A stretch of DNA of 64,000 bases from Burkholderia cepacia GG4 (GTDB lineage Bacteria; Pseudomonadota; Gammaproteobacteria; Burkholderiales; Burkholderiaceae), in NCBI RefSeq assembly GCF_000292915.1, contig NC_018514.1, forward strand, positions 310,001 to 374,000, written 5' to 3'. Positions 55,490-63,730 of this stretch are shown piece by piece. How positions within the stretch are numbered: the stretch's first letter is position 1; each line of letters starts with the position of its first letter. The notes beneath the pieces were generated by a model, which was not told the origin of the DNA, did not search any database, and worked only from the letters and a program-made list of their open reading frames with translations. The position numbers and the translations under genes were made by a program.

Positions 55490-56383
55490 ATGACCTACTC
55501 ATCGCAACGTCGAACCCTGTTGCTGGCCGCCGCGACGGCGCCGCTCGTCCTGACCGTCACCGCGTGCGGGTCGGCGCCGGCCGCCGCGCAGGACGTGTCG
55601 TCCGCGACGACGTTTGCCGCGCTCGAACGCGCGGCAGGCGGCCGTCTCGGCGTGTGCGCGATCGACACCGCGAGTGGCCGGCGCGCGCAGCATCGCGCCG
55701 ATGAGCGCTTCCCGTTCTGCAGCACGTTCAAGGCGATGCTGAGCGCGGCGGTGCTCGCGCAAAGCGTCGAGCGTCCGGGGCTGCTGCAGCAGCGCGTCAC
55801 GTACGGGCAGTCCGATCTCGTCAACTATTCGCCGGTGTCGGGCAAGCATGTCGGCACCGGCATGACGGTCGCCGAGTTGTGCGCGGCGGCGATCCAGTAC
55901 AGCGACAACTCGGCCGCGAACCTGGCGATGAAGCTGATCGGCGGACCGGCGGCGGTGACCGCGTATGCGCGCTCGATCGGCGACGACGCGTTCCGGCTCG
56001 ATCGCTGGGAGACCGAACTGAACACCGCGTTGCCGGGCGATCCGCGCGATACGACGACGCCGGCCGCGATGGCCGCGAGCTTGCACGCGCTCACGCTCGG
56101 CGAGGCGCTGCCGCCCGCGCAGCGTGCGCAACTCGTCGCCTGGCTGCGCGGCAACCAGGTCGGCGACAAGCGGATTCGCGCGGGTGTGCCGGCCGGGTGG
56201 CAGGTGGCCGACAAGACCGGCACCGGGGACTACGGGACGACGAACGACGCAGGTGTGATCTGGCCGCCGTCGCGCGCGCCGATCGTGCTGGCCGTGTACT
56301 ACACGCAGGCACGTGCCGATGCGAAGCCGAAGGACGACGTGATCGCGGCAGCGGCGCGCATCGCGGCCGCGACGTTCGCGTGA
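55490..56383 (+). CDS. penA: Class A beta-lactamase, PenA family
   Basis: A 297-residue serine beta-lactamase. The N-terminus has a twin-arginine pattern ([17 protein letters not shown]) and a lipobox-like VTAC-GS, so it may be a Tat-exported lipoprotein. Active-site motifs are all present: S70 in CSTFK, SDN130 in YSDNSA, E166 in RWETELN, and KTG234 in [12 protein letters not shown] cysteine precedes S70, as in carbenicillin-hydrolysing and PenA-type enzymes. ATG 55490 matches the family. Controlled by the divergent PenR-like regulator. Confidence 0.96.
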   Translation: MTYSSQRRTLLLAAATAPLVLTVTACGSAPAAAQDVSSATTFAALERAAGGRLGVCAIDTASGRRAQHRADERFPFCSTFKAMLSAAVLAQSVERPGLLQQRVTYGQSDLVNYSPVSGKHVGTGMTVAELCAAAIQYSDNSAANLAMKLIGGPAAVTAYARSIGDDAFRLDRWETELNTALPGDPRDTTTPAAMAASLHALTLGEALPPAQRAQLVAWLRGNQVGDKRIRAGVPAGWQVADKTGTGDYGTTNDAGVIWPPSRAPIVLAVYYTQARADAKPKDDVIAAAARIAAATFA

Positions 56384-56473
56384 ACGGGCGGCGCCGCGTG
56401 CGTCATCGATGCGTGGATGTGCACGCCGTGCCGCTGTCGTGACCGTCGCGTCGAAACGTTGTGCGATCAACGA

Positions 56474-56529
56474 CTTAGATCACGCATGCTCAGGATATCC
56501 ACATCCTTGCCAACAAAAATTGTGGAAAA
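56474..56529 (+). repeat. DnaA-box-like inverted element, copy 4
   Basis: Core 56495-56529: ATATCCACA, centre TTGCCAACAAAAAT, then TGTGGAAAA. The leader starts with GATCAACGACTTAG at about 56465. First element to the right of penA. Confidence 0.88.
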
Positions 56530-56608
56530 GCCCGCGGGCGCGTGCGTTCATGGCGAAGCAAGCGGCGCGATGGCATGCGGCAGGTGTCGCGCGGCCCTGC
56601 CTGCCCGG

Positions 56609-56701
56609 TTCGAAGCGGCGCGGACAAAGTCTTTCGGATCAAGCGCTTGGGCGTGGTATGCGCAGGCTATCCACATGCTTGCCAACAAAATCTGTGGACA
56701 A
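56609..56701 (+). repeat. DnaA-box-like inverted element, copy 5, in a 172-bp duplication
   Basis: Core 56667-56701: CTATCCACA, centre TTGCCAACAAAATC, TGTGGACAA. The flank TTCGAAGCGGCGCGGACAAA and TTTCGGATCAAGCGCTTG also recur 172 bases later around copy 6, so these two arose by recent tandem duplication. Confidence 0.9.
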
Positions 56702-56780
56702 GCGGCGGCACGCGCGCGGCATGTGGCCTGCCGCGTCGCGTGACGCGGCGCGAGCGGCACTTTGCCGGCTGCATGCCGCA

Positions 56781-56873
56781 TTCGAAGCGGCGCGGACAAA
56801 GCCTTTCGGATCAAGCGCTTGCTTGCGGTATGCGCAGGCTATCCACATGCTTGCCAACAAAATCTGTGGACAA
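56781..56873 (+). repeat. DnaA-box-like inverted element, copy 6, in a 172-bp duplication
   Basis: Core 56839-56873, identical in the 35-base core to copy 5, with the same upstream flank at 56781. Followed by the 3' end of the minus-strand membrane protein gene. Confidence 0.9.
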
Positions 56874-56898
56874 GCCCGCACGTTCGCCTGCGCGATGT

Positions 56899-57099
56899 TC
56901 AGCTATGCCGATCGTCGAGCGCGGGCCAGCGCACGAACGCGAACACCCACAACATCACGAAGTTCAGGATCGGGACGAACATCGCCAGGATCCACCAGCC
57001 TGAATGTCCGGTACGCCGAACGATGCGGACATACGGATAGACGACGATCGCGACGAGCACGAGCGAGACGAGCAACTGCCACGCGGTGAAGTGTTCCAT
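56899..57099 (-). CDS. Small two-helix membrane protein
   Basis: 66 residues: TM1 about 7-23 (WQLLVSLVLVAIVVYPY), a short basic loop (RIVRRTGHSG), TM2 about 35-55 (WWILAMFVPILNFVMLWVF), then FAFVRWPALDDRHS. The GWWIL...PILN...WVFAF...WP pattern occurs in small envelope proteins of unknown function related in look to DUF805. GAGGAAGACC precedes the ATG at 57099, which rules out the longer upstream frame. Confidence 0.75.
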   Translation of the reverse strand: MEHFTAWQLLVSLVLVAIVVYPYVRIVRRTGHSGWWILAMFVPILNFVMLWVFAFVRWPALDDRHS

Positions 57100-57331
57100 G
57101 GTCTTCCTCGGAGTGATGTGTCGTTGTCCGGTGCCGGCGGAACGGCCGGCCCGTCGTGCGCACGCGCGAAGCCGTTGATGCGCGGCTGCGTGCGGCTCGC
57201 GTGATCTTGACGCGTGGCGTGCGCGGGCGTCAAGGCGCGGGCAGGGTGTCGCTGCTGCGCCGGATCGTCCGCGTGCGCGCGGATGCGGACCGTGCGGTGA
57301 CGAAATGGTGACCCGGCGCATGAATCATTGG

Positions 57332-57398
57332 CCGATCAACGGGTTAGCCCAGGCTTGCGCAGGATATCCACAAGCTTGCCAACAAAATCTGTGGGTAA
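57332..57398 (+). repeat. DnaA-box-like inverted element, copy 7
   Basis: Core 57364-57398: ATATCCACA, centre TTGCCAACAAAATC, then TGTGGGTAA (complement TTACCCACA, a DnaA-box variant). Leader CGATCAACGGGTTAG lies about 20 bases upstream. Confidence 0.9.
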
Positions 57399-57535
57399 GT
57401 GGTGCGGCGGCACGCGTTGCGCTTCGATGGTGCATCAGCGGTGCATCGACGTGGCATCGTGATGCGAACTGCGGCGACGCGGCGCGTGTGACGGCCCGGC
57501 AGGCGTTTCCTCTGCATCACGCGTGCCAAAGTCCG

Positions 57536-57603
57536 TCGGATCAAGGGCTTAGCGTTGTGGTGCGCAGGATATCCACAAGCTTGCCAACATTTTCTGTGGA
57601 GAA
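57536..57603 (+). repeat. DnaA-box-like inverted element, copy 8
   Basis: Core 57569-57603: ATATCCACA, centre TTGCCAACATTTTC, then TGTGGAGAA, preceded by GGATCAAGGGCTTAG. 205 bases after copy 7. Confidence 0.9.
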
Positions 57604-57671
57604 GTCCGGTTCGCGATCGACCGGCACGACACAGCGCGCAAACGGTGCGCTGCGCCGCTTCGCATGCTGGC

Positions 57672-58040
57672 TTACGCGGTACAGATACCGGCCACGGCGA
57701 CTTTCTGGAACAGGTGCGGGCTCGCGACGGCGGACGACGGGTAGGCCGACAGTTTTGCGACGAACTCGGGATGCGTGAAGGCCGCGCGAAACGCGTCTGT
57801 CGACTCCCAGATCGCATAGTTGAAGTAAGTCGGACTGTCGCCGAGCGCACGATGCAACTGGGTCGAAATGAAGCCCGGCTGCCGTTTCATGAACGCTGCA
57901 TCGTCCTTCCACACAGCGAGGAAATCCGCTTCGTCGGCCGCATCCAGGGTGAACACGTTGACCAGGACAACGGGCTCTGCGTCGATGCCGATCTGTTGCT
58001 GAATCGGAAAGTTCGGATCCATCGGTTTGAAATGTGGCAT
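57672..58040 (-). CDS. Antibiotic-biosynthesis-monooxygenase (ABM) domain protein
   Basis: A 122-residue dimeric alpha/beta-barrel (ABM/quinol monooxygenase-like) protein. Seen: PVVLVNVFTLDAADEADFLAVWKDDAAFMKRQPGFISTQLHR and YFNYAIWESTDAFRAAF with the usual tryptophan and histidine (HRAL) positions. ACAGGAGTGCAC precedes the ATG at 58040. The MarR-like regulator gene lies 34 bases upstream on the same strand; they probably form an operon. The substrate could be a quinone, heme or polyketide and is not identifiable from the sequence. Confidence 0.85.
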   Translation of the reverse strand: MPHFKPMDPNFPIQQQIGIDAEPVVLVNVFTLDAADEADFLAVWKDDAAFMKRQPGFISTQLHRALGDSPTYFNYAIWESTDAFRAAFTHPEFVAKLSAYPSSAVASPHLFQKVAVAGICTA

Positions 58041-58074
58041 GTGCACTCCTGTGGGTCATGGGTCAGTGGGGCGA

Positions 58075-58521
58075 TCACGCTGGTCCGCCCGGCGCATGCG
58101 CACCGGACATCGCTGACAGCACGCGAATCGCCGCATCCAGATCAGCCGAACTGAATTGGCCGGAGATGTCGCGGACATGCTGTTGCCATTGCCCGACCAC
58201 CGCGTGATAGGCCGCCGCGCCGCGCGGCGTCAGCGCATACAGCGGAGACCGCTTGTGCGTCGGGTTCGCCAGCGGCTGCACCAGTCCTTCTTCCGCCAGC
58301 ACGTTGATCTGCTTCAGCACGGCCTGCCGCGTGATGCCCATTGCCTCGGCGATCTGCGGGATGTTCGGTGCGTCGGGTGCCATCGAGATGGCACCGAGCA
58401 CTTGCCAGCGCGCACTGGTCAAGCCGTGCGGCGCGGCAAAGGTATTACCCCATTCAATCAGCAGGCCGTTCAGCCGGAAGACGGACAGCGCGATGGCGGT
58501 CAACTTGGCGGGTTTCGTCAT
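58075..58521 (-). CDS. MarR-family transcriptional regulator
   Basis: A 148-residue MarR protein. The winged helix-turn-helix is at about residues 35-105 (LTSARWQVLGAISMAPDAPNIPQIAEAMGITRQAVLKQINVLAEEGLV) with the wing NPTHKRSPLYALT. ATG 58521 is preferred over a TTG two codons earlier. It starts 18 bases from a long inverted repeat that is likely its own operator, so it probably represses itself and the downstream monooxygenase. Confidence 0.9.
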   Translation of the reverse strand: MTKPAKLTAIALSVFRLNGLLIEWGNTFAAPHGLTSARWQVLGAISMAPDAPNIPQIAEAMGITRQAVLKQINVLAEEGLVQPLANPTHKRSPLYALTPRGAAAYHAVVGQWQQHVRDISGQFSSADLDAAIRVLSAMSGAHAPGGPA

Positions 58522-58539
58522 GTTCAATACGCGTCACGA

Positions 58540-58579
58540 ATTGACAACCACTTTACGTAATAGACAACTGGTTGTCAAT
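58540..58579. promoter_or_regulatory. MarR-type operator: 11-bp perfect inverted repeat with a third half-site
   Basis: ATTGACAACCA (58540-58550) pairs exactly with TGGTTGTCAAT (58569-58579). A further GACAAC at 58563 overlaps the right arm. The element lies directly upstream of the MarR gene start. Confidence 0.7.
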
Positions 58580-58639
58580 ATGGGGCGTATTTCGCCCTGG
58601 CTGGCGCATTCGCTGCGCACGTCTTCCAAACCCTTTCCG

Positions 58640-58703
58640 ATCAATGGTTTGCTGCCGTTAGCGGCGGGTTGTCCACAAGCTTGCCAACACAATCTGTGGA
58701 CAA
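58640..58703 (+). repeat. DnaA-box-like inverted element, copy 9
   Basis: Core 58669-58703: TTGTCCACA, centre TTGCCAACACAATC, then TGTGGACAA, making the outer arms perfectly complementary. Leader CCGATCAATGGTTTG upstream. Ends 20 bases before the kinase stop. Confidence 0.9.
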
Positions 58704-58722
58704 GCCGCCTGCCCGGCGCGCG

Positions 58723-60099
58723 TCAGCCCGCTGCGGGAAACCGCACTGTCACGGTCAGCCCGCGGCCGCCTTGCGTCGTGCCGAGCGCGACCGTCGCGCG
58801 ATGCTGCTCGGCGATGCGCTTGACGATCGACAGCCCGAGCCCGCTCCCCGACGACGTGACCGCCTGCGCGCCTTCGCCGCGATAGAAGCGCTCCCATACG
58901 TCCGTGCGCTCGGCTTCCGGAATGCCGGGGCCGTCGTCGGCAACTTCGAGCACGGGCGTCGCGCCGTCGAGGCGCGCGGACACGTCGACGCGCGCGCCGT
59001 CGCCCGCATAGCGGATCGCATTGTCGACGAGGTTGTTCAGCAGCACACGCAGCGTGTCCAGATTGCCCGCGGCCATCACGGGCGACGACACGATCGCGCC
59101 GAGATCGATCCGGTGCGCGTCCGCGACGCGCGTGCGGTCGGCCACCACCGAGCGGCACAGCGCGGCGAGATCGACGGGCGTGGCGGTCGATGCGGATGCC
59201 TGCGCATCGGGTTCGAGACGCGCGAGCGTCAGCAGCTGTTCGGCGAGGTGGCCGAGGCGGGTCGTGCCCGCGTGGATCTGCGCGAGTATCCGTTCGCGTT
59301 CGTCGGACGTCGACGCGCGCCGCAGCAGTTGCGACTGGATCGACAGCCCCATGATCGGCGTGCGCAGTTCGTGCGCGGCATCGGCGATGAAGTGGCGCTG
59401 CAGCGTGAACGAGCGGTCGAGGCGCGCGAGCAGGTCGTTGATCGCTTCGGCGAGCGGGCGGACCTCGTTCGGCATCGAGGCGACGTCGACAGGTTCGAGA
59501 TTGTTCGCATTCCTGCGCTTCAGGCCGGATGCGATCGTGCGCAGCGGCCGCAGCCCCGCGCCGATGCCGAACCACAGCCCGATCGCGAGCAGCGGCAGCA
59601 TCGAGAACACCGGCCACAGCAGGTGCACCGCGATGCCCGCGATCGCTTCCCAGCGCGCATGGCGCGCCTGCGCGAGGCGGATCGTCGTGCCGCCACGTTC
59701 GGTCACATAAGTGCGCCACGGCTGGCCGCCGACGTCGACGCTCGCGACGCCGGTTTGGGCGGGCGGCGGCAGCGACGATTTGCGATCGGTCGAATAGACC
59801 AGCGTGCCGTTGCGCCAGACCTGCAGCAGCACGGCGTCGGGGTCGCTGGCCTCGAAGTCGTGCTTGCCGTCGCCGTGGTTACGGAACGACAGCTCGCCGT
59901 TCGGGCCGACCACGATTTGCTTTGACATGCTGCGCATCTGGTCGTCGAGCAGATCGTCGAGTTCGCGCAGCGCGCCCCAGTAGGTGCCCGCGCTCGCGAC
60001 CAGCCCGATCACGCAGGCGGCGGGCAGCAGCCACATCAGCAGGCGCCGCCGCAGCGACGCGCTGCGCCAGCGCGCGATCGCGTGTTGCAGGCCCGTCAT
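58723..60099 (-). CDS. qseC: Sensor histidine kinase (QseC-like)
   Basis: A 458-residue kinase. TM1 about residues 19-41 (LLMWLLPAACVIGLVASAG), a periplasmic sensor of about 115 residues, and TM2 about 160-180 (LLWPVFSMLPLLAIGLWFGIG). Then HAMP-like sequence, the H-box FIADAAHELRTPIMG, N-box LLNNLVDNAIRYAG, and lid motifs ADDGPGIPE and SGSGLGLSIV. It overlaps the regulator gene by four bases. The QseC name is inferred from the H-box context and the neighbouring ygiW-like gene. Confidence 0.88.
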   Translation of the reverse strand: MTGLQHAIARWRSASLRRRLLMWLLPAACVIGLVASAGTYWGALRELDDLLDDQMRSMSKQIVVGPNGELSFRNHGDGKHDFEASDPDAVLLQVWRNGTLVYSTDRKSSLPPPAQTGVASVDVGGQPWRTYVTERGGTTIRLAQARHARWEAIAGIAVHLLWPVFSMLPLLAIGLWFGIGAGLRPLRTIASGLKRRNANNLEPVDVASMPNEVRPLAEAINDLLARLDRSFTLQRHFIADAAHELRTPIMGLSIQSQLLRRASTSDERERILAQIHAGTTRLGHLAEQLLTLARLEPDAQASASTATPVDLAALCRSVVADRTRVADAHRIDLGAIVSSPVMAAGNLDTLRVLLNNLVDNAIRYAGDGARVDVSARLDGATPVLEVADDGPGIPEAERTDVWERFYRGEGAQAVTSSGSGLGLSIVKRIAEQHRATVALGTTQGGRGLTVTVRFPAAG

Positions 60100-60758
60100 G
60101 CGCCGTCACCGATCCGGTAGCCGACGCCGCGCACCGTACGGATCATGTCGTGGCCGAGCTTCTTGCGCAGGTTGTGGATATGCACCTGCACCGCGTTGCT
60201 TTCGATTTCCTCGCCCCAACTGTACAGCCGTTCCTCGAACTGTTCGCGCGAAATCACCGCGCCGGGGTCGCGCATCAGTTCGTGCAGCAGCACGAATTCC
60301 TTCGGCGACAGCGTGACTTCGTCGTCGTTCAGCCAGACCACGTGCTTGACGGGATCGAGCCGCAGCGGGCCGATCGCGAGCGTCGTTTGCGCGCGCCCCG
60401 CATGGCGGCGGTTGACCGCGCGAATGCGGGCGAGCAGTTCCTCGAGCACGAACGGTTTGACGAGGTAATCGTCGGCGCCGCTGTCGAGGCCGGCGATGCG
60501 GTCCGGCACGCCGTCGCGCGCGGTGATGATGATCGCGGGCAGGGTCTCGTCGCGGCGGCGCAGCGACGCGAGCACCGACAGGCCGTCGCGGTTCGGCAGC
60601 CCGAGGTCGAGCAGCAGCAGGCCGTAGCTGGTCGAGCGCAGCGCGAGCGACGCGGCGTCGCCGTCCTTCACCCAGTCGACCGCGAAGCCTTCCTGTTTTA
60701 GGCCCTGTTCGAGCCCGCTGCCGATCAGCGGATCGTCCTCGACGAGCAGTACGCGCAT
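60096..60758 (-). CDS. qseB: OmpR-family response regulator (QseB-like)
   Basis: A 220-residue regulator. Receiver: LLVEDD acidic pair, phospho-acceptor in LLLLDLGLPNRDGL, ITARDG and LVKPFVLEEL. The winged-helix effector has LSPKEFVLLHELMRDPGAVISREQFEERLY and VQVHIHNLRKKLG, the QseB/PmrA group pattern, ending TVRGVGYRI. ATG 60758 is the family start. A pmrA/qseB-type CTTAA-containing promoter lies between it and the divergent ygiW-like gene. Confidence 0.9.
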   Translation of the reverse strand: MRVLLVEDDPLIGSGLEQGLKQEGFAVDWVKDGDAASLALRSTSYGLLLLDLGLPNRDGLSVLASLRRRDETLPAIIITARDGVPDRIAGLDSGADDYLVKPFVLEELLARIRAVNRRHAGRAQTTLAIGPLRLDPVKHVVWLNDDEVTLSPKEFVLLHELMRDPGAVISREQFEERLYSWGEEIESNAVQVHIHNLRKKLGHDMIRTVRGVGYRIGDGA

Positions 60759-60913
60759 GGATTGGTGTCTGGTGGTGGGCACGAGCGCCCGGGGTTCCCA
60801 TGATAAGCGCAGGTGTCTTAGGGCGAGCTTAAAGAACGGCGGTCGGCCGCGCATTCATGCGTGTCCAATGCGGGACCGTGTCGCTTCGGCACGGCCTTCA
60901 GGTTTGCTTAATC

Positions 60914-60926
60914 TTACGGTCCGTAA
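60914..60926. promoter_or_regulatory. Palindrome in the qseB-ygiW divergent region
   Basis: TTACGG-T-CCGTAA, a six-base inverted repeat about a single base, preceded by GCTTAATC. It lies 59 bases before the ygiW-like ATG. It may be a regulator or promoter element; not tested. Confidence 0.45.
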
Positions 60927-60984
60927 TCTTGGGCTGTCGCGTGCTACGGGGCGCGGCGCCCTATTGAAGAAGAGGAACGCAAAC

Positions 60985-61338
60985 ATGAAACACCTGGCCA
61001 GAATCCTGACGGTCGCGCTCGCAGTGCTGCCTGCCGCCGTCTACGCGCAATACACCGGGCCGTCCGCGCTCGCGACGACGACCGTGAAGGAACTCCTCGC
61101 GAACGGCAAGGACGATCAGCACGTGCAGTTGCAGGGGCGCATCGTCAAGCGCATGGGCGGCGAGGACTACACGTTCGCCGACGCGACGGGCACGATCCTC
61201 GTCGAGATCGACCACAAGCTGTGGGCCGCCGGCCAGCCCGTCAACGACAAGAACGAAGTGAAGGTGACCGGCGAATTCGAGCGCAAATGGTCGGGCCGTG
61301 TGAAGGTCGACGCCGACCACGTCGAAGTGGTGCGCTGA
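60985..61338 (+). CDS. ygiW: YgiW/YdeI-family periplasmic OB-fold stress protein
   Basis: A 117-residue exported protein. Signal peptide MKHLARILTVALAVLPAAVYA; the mature part is a single BOF/OB-fold domain (VKELLANGKDDQHVQLQGRIVKRMGGEDYTFADATGTILVEIDH, then VKVTGEFERKWSGRVKVDADHVEV). In enteric bacteria ygiW sits beside qseBC, and here it is divergent from a qseBC-like pair. It is linked to stress and cationic-agent tolerance. ATG 60985 follows AGAGGAACGC. Confidence 0.92.
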   Translation: MKHLARILTVALAVLPAAVYAQYTGPSALATTTVKELLANGKDDQHVQLQGRIVKRMGGEDYTFADATGTILVEIDHKLWAAGQPVNDKNEVKVTGEFERKWSGRVKVDADHVEVVR

Positions 61339-61393
61339 CCGGTGCGGACGGGGCCGGTGATACCATGGACGACCGGTTCCCGTTCTCACCAAG

Positions 61394-62254
61394 ATGGCTG
61401 CCAATTTCGATGAACTCGCGTCCCGGATCCGGGCGCAATTTTCCGAACTGAGTCCGCAATTCCAGGCGGGCGCTGCATTTCTGCTCGATCATCCCGACGA
61501 GGTCGCCACGTCGTCGATGCGCAAGGTCGCGCAGCGCGCGCAGGTTCAACCCGCGTCGCTCGTGCGGCTCGCGCAGCAATTCGGTTTCCCCGGCTGGAAC
61601 GAGCTGCGCGACCTGTGCGTCGCGCGCGTGCGCACGCGTCCCGAGCCGCTCACGCAACGGGCGCGCTCGCTCGTGCGGCCCGACGCGAAAGCGTCGCTCG
61701 CGCATGACCTGCTTGCCGCACAGCAGCACAATCTCGCCGCGACCGCCGCGCAGAACGAGCACGCGCTCGCGGATGCCGCGAAGCTGATCCGCAAGGCATC
61801 GCACGTGCACGTCGCGGGGTTCCGGTCGTGCTATCCGGTCGCGTTCGGTTTCGTGTACGGCTACCGTCTGTTCCGGCCGACCGTGTCGCTGCTCAACGGC
61901 GTCGCGGGCTCGCTCGAGATGGAGCTGCGCACGATCGCGAAGCAGAGCGTGACCGTGGTCGTCAGCTTCGCGCCGTATTCGGCGGAAGCGACCCGCGTCG
62001 CGCAGGCCGCGAAGGCGCAGGGCAGCAAGATCGTCGCGATCACCGACAGCGCGGTGTCGCCGATCGCGTTGCACGCGGACGCGCAGCTGATCTTCACGCA
62101 CGACAGTCCGTCGTTCTTTCCGTCGCTGGTCGCCGCGCATGCGATGGCCGAAGCGCTGGTCGCGCAGTTGCTGGCGCTCGAAGGCAGCGACGCGATCGCG
62201 GCGCTCGAGCGCACCGAAGCGGAGCTGCATGCGAAGGGTGCGTATGTCGTGTAG
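61394..62254 (+). CDS. RpiR/MurR-family transcriptional regulator
   Basis: A 286-residue regulator. The N-terminal HTH_6 domain (residues 1-77: SSMRKVAQRAQVQPASLVRLAQQFGFPGWNELRDL) is followed by a SIS sugar-phosphate-binding domain (residues 125-265) with HVHVAGFRSCYPVAFGFVYGYRL and VVVSFAPYSAEATRVAQAAKAQG. It would sense a phosphosugar or related metabolite. It stands alone; the effector and targets are unknown. Confidence 0.92.
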   Translation: MAANFDELASRIRAQFSELSPQFQAGAAFLLDHPDEVATSSMRKVAQRAQVQPASLVRLAQQFGFPGWNELRDLCVARVRTRPEPLTQRARSLVRPDAKASLAHDLLAAQQHNLAATAAQNEHALADAAKLIRKASHVHVAGFRSCYPVAFGFVYGYRLFRPTVSLLNGVAGSLEMELRTIAKQSVTVVVSFAPYSAEATRVAQAAKAQGSKIVAITDSAVSPIALHADAQLIFTHDSPSFFPSLVAAHAMAEALVAQLLALEGSDAIAALERTEAELHAKGAYVV

Positions 62255-62317
62255 CCGCGCGCTGCTTCGACCTTCCATCCGTCCTCCCGCCATGGACGAC
62301 TTGATCCGAGCCATCCG

Positions 62318-62743
62318 ATGACGTTTACCTATGACGTGACCGACGCGGGCGACGCGAACGTCCGCAAGCAGATCGCGGCGCCGCTCGTCCGGTTCAACGA
62401 AAGCCAGGCCGGCCCGCACGATTTTCGGCCGCTGGCCGTGCGCGTGACCGATGCCGACGGCGCCGTCGTCGGCGGCCTGTGGGGCAGCACGGCGTTCGGC
62501 TGGCTGCATGTCGACCTGCTCGTCGTGCCCGAGGCGGCGCGCGGCCAGGGCGCCGGCACGCGCATCATGGATCTCGCCGAAGCGGAAGCGGTCGCGCGCG
62601 GTTGCCATAGCGCGTGGCTCGACACGTTCGACTTCCAGGCGCGGCCGTTCTACGAGAAACGCGGTTATGTCCGCTTCGGTGAACTGCCGGACTACGCGAC
62701 GGGGCATACGCGCATTTTCCTGACGAAGCAGCTCGGTTCCTGA
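62318..62743 (+). CDS. GNAT-family N-acetyltransferase
   Basis: A 141-residue GNAT protein. The acetyl-CoA pyrophosphate loop is seen as VVPEAARGQGAGTRIMDLAEAEA (R-x-x-G-x-G/A), preceded by LWGSTAFGWLHVDLLVV, and the C-terminal motif FYEKRGYVRFGEL. The start ATG at 62318 lacks a strong ribosome site. The acetylated substrate is not identifiable; it follows the RpiR gene by 64 bases. Confidence 0.9.
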   Translation: MTFTYDVTDAGDANVRKQIAAPLVRFNESQAGPHDFRPLAVRVTDADGAVVGGLWGSTAFGWLHVDLLVVPEAARGQGAGTRIMDLAEAEAVARGCHSAWLDTFDFQARPFYEKRGYVRFGELPDYATGHTRIFLTKQLGS

Positions 62744-62869
62744 GCGGCATGACCGGCGGCGCGCCGCGCGCGCGAGGTGCCGACATCGACATCGACATTT
62801 CACCGCATCCCGAACCGTCGCGGTGCCGGACGCGCGTATGCTGGCGTCTCCAATCCCGAGGAGACCGCG

Positions 62870-63730
62870 ATGTCCGATTCCGACGTTCAGTTCCGCCAGG
62901 CCGAAGCTTTCCGCGCGCTGCACGTGCGCCCCGGTGCCTTCATCATCCCGAACCCGTGGGATGCCGGCTCGGCCCGGCTGCTCGCGATGGCCGGCTTCGA
63001 CGCGCTCGCCACCACGAGCGCCGGCTTCGCGTATTCGAAAGGGCGGCCCGACAACGCGATCGGCCGTGACGAGATGCTCGGCCACATCGCCGAGATTGTC
63101 GCCGCGGGCGGCCTGCCGGTGAGTGCCGATCTCGAGAACGGCTTCGGCGACGCGCCCGAGACGGTCGCCGAGACGATCCGGCTGGCGGCCGGCGCCGGCG
63201 CGGTGGGCGGCTCGATCGAGGATGCGACCGGCCGCGCCGACGCGCCGATCTATCCGCACGACGCGGCGGTCGAACGCATCGCGGCGGCGGTCGACGCGGC
63301 ACGTGCGCTGCCGTTCCCGTTCACGCTGACCGCGCGTTGCGAAAACTACCTGCACGGCCGCCACGACCTCGCCGACACGATCGCGCGGCTGGTCGCGTAT
63401 CGCGACGCGGGCGCCGACGTGCTGTACGCGCCGGGCCTGACCGATCCCGACCACATCGCGGCAGTCACGCGCGCGGTGGACGGGCCGGTCAACGTCGTGA
63501 TGGGGCTGCAGGGCGGGCTGCTGAGCGCCGATGCGCTCGCGGCGCTCGGCGTGAAGCGCATCAGCGTCGGCGCCGCACTGGCGCGGACCGCGTTCGGCGC
63601 GTTCCTGCGCGGCGCGATGGAAATGGCGCGCGACGGTACGTTCACGTTCGCGCAAGCGGCGCTGTCGGGGCGCGATCTCGATCGCTGGTTTTCGGCGCCG
63701 GACAATCCGCACGTTCCGTTTGAACAATGA
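62870..63730 (+). CDS. Isocitrate lyase/PEP mutase superfamily enzyme
   Basis: A 286-residue TIM-barrel lyase. Seen: PNPWDAGSARLLAMAGFDALATTSAGFA, the metal-binding DLENGFGDAPE, GAVGGSIEDATG and TARCENYLHGRHDL, all family hallmarks. The K-x-C-G-H motif of true isocitrate lyases is absent, so it is closer to carboxyphosphonoenolpyruvate phosphonomutase or oxaloacetate decarboxylase-like members; the reaction is unknown. GAGGAGACCGCG precedes the ATG at 62870. Confidence 0.9.
   Translation: MSDSDVQFRQAEAFRALHVRPGAFIIPNPWDAGSARLLAMAGFDALATTSAGFAYSKGRPDNAIGRDEMLGHIAEIVAAGGLPVSADLENGFGDAPETVAETIRLAAGAGAVGGSIEDATGRADAPIYPHDAAVERIAAAVDAARALPFPFTLTARCENYLHGRHDLADTIARLVAYRDAGADVLYAPGLTDPDHIAAVTRAVDGPVNVVMGLQGGLLSADALAALGVKRISVGAALARTAFGAFLRGAMEMARDGTFTFAQAALSGRDLDRWFSAPDNPHVPFEQ

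Noticed and set aside
56542..57003. Open frames such as the 153-codon one containing GYPHACQQNLW twice.
   Set aside because: They are translations of the non-coding DnaA-box-like repeats and the flanking duplication.
54064..58703. A CRISPR array formed by the nine repeats.
   Set aside because: Repeats are partly degenerate, spaced by more than 120 bases with genes in between, and no cas genes are present.
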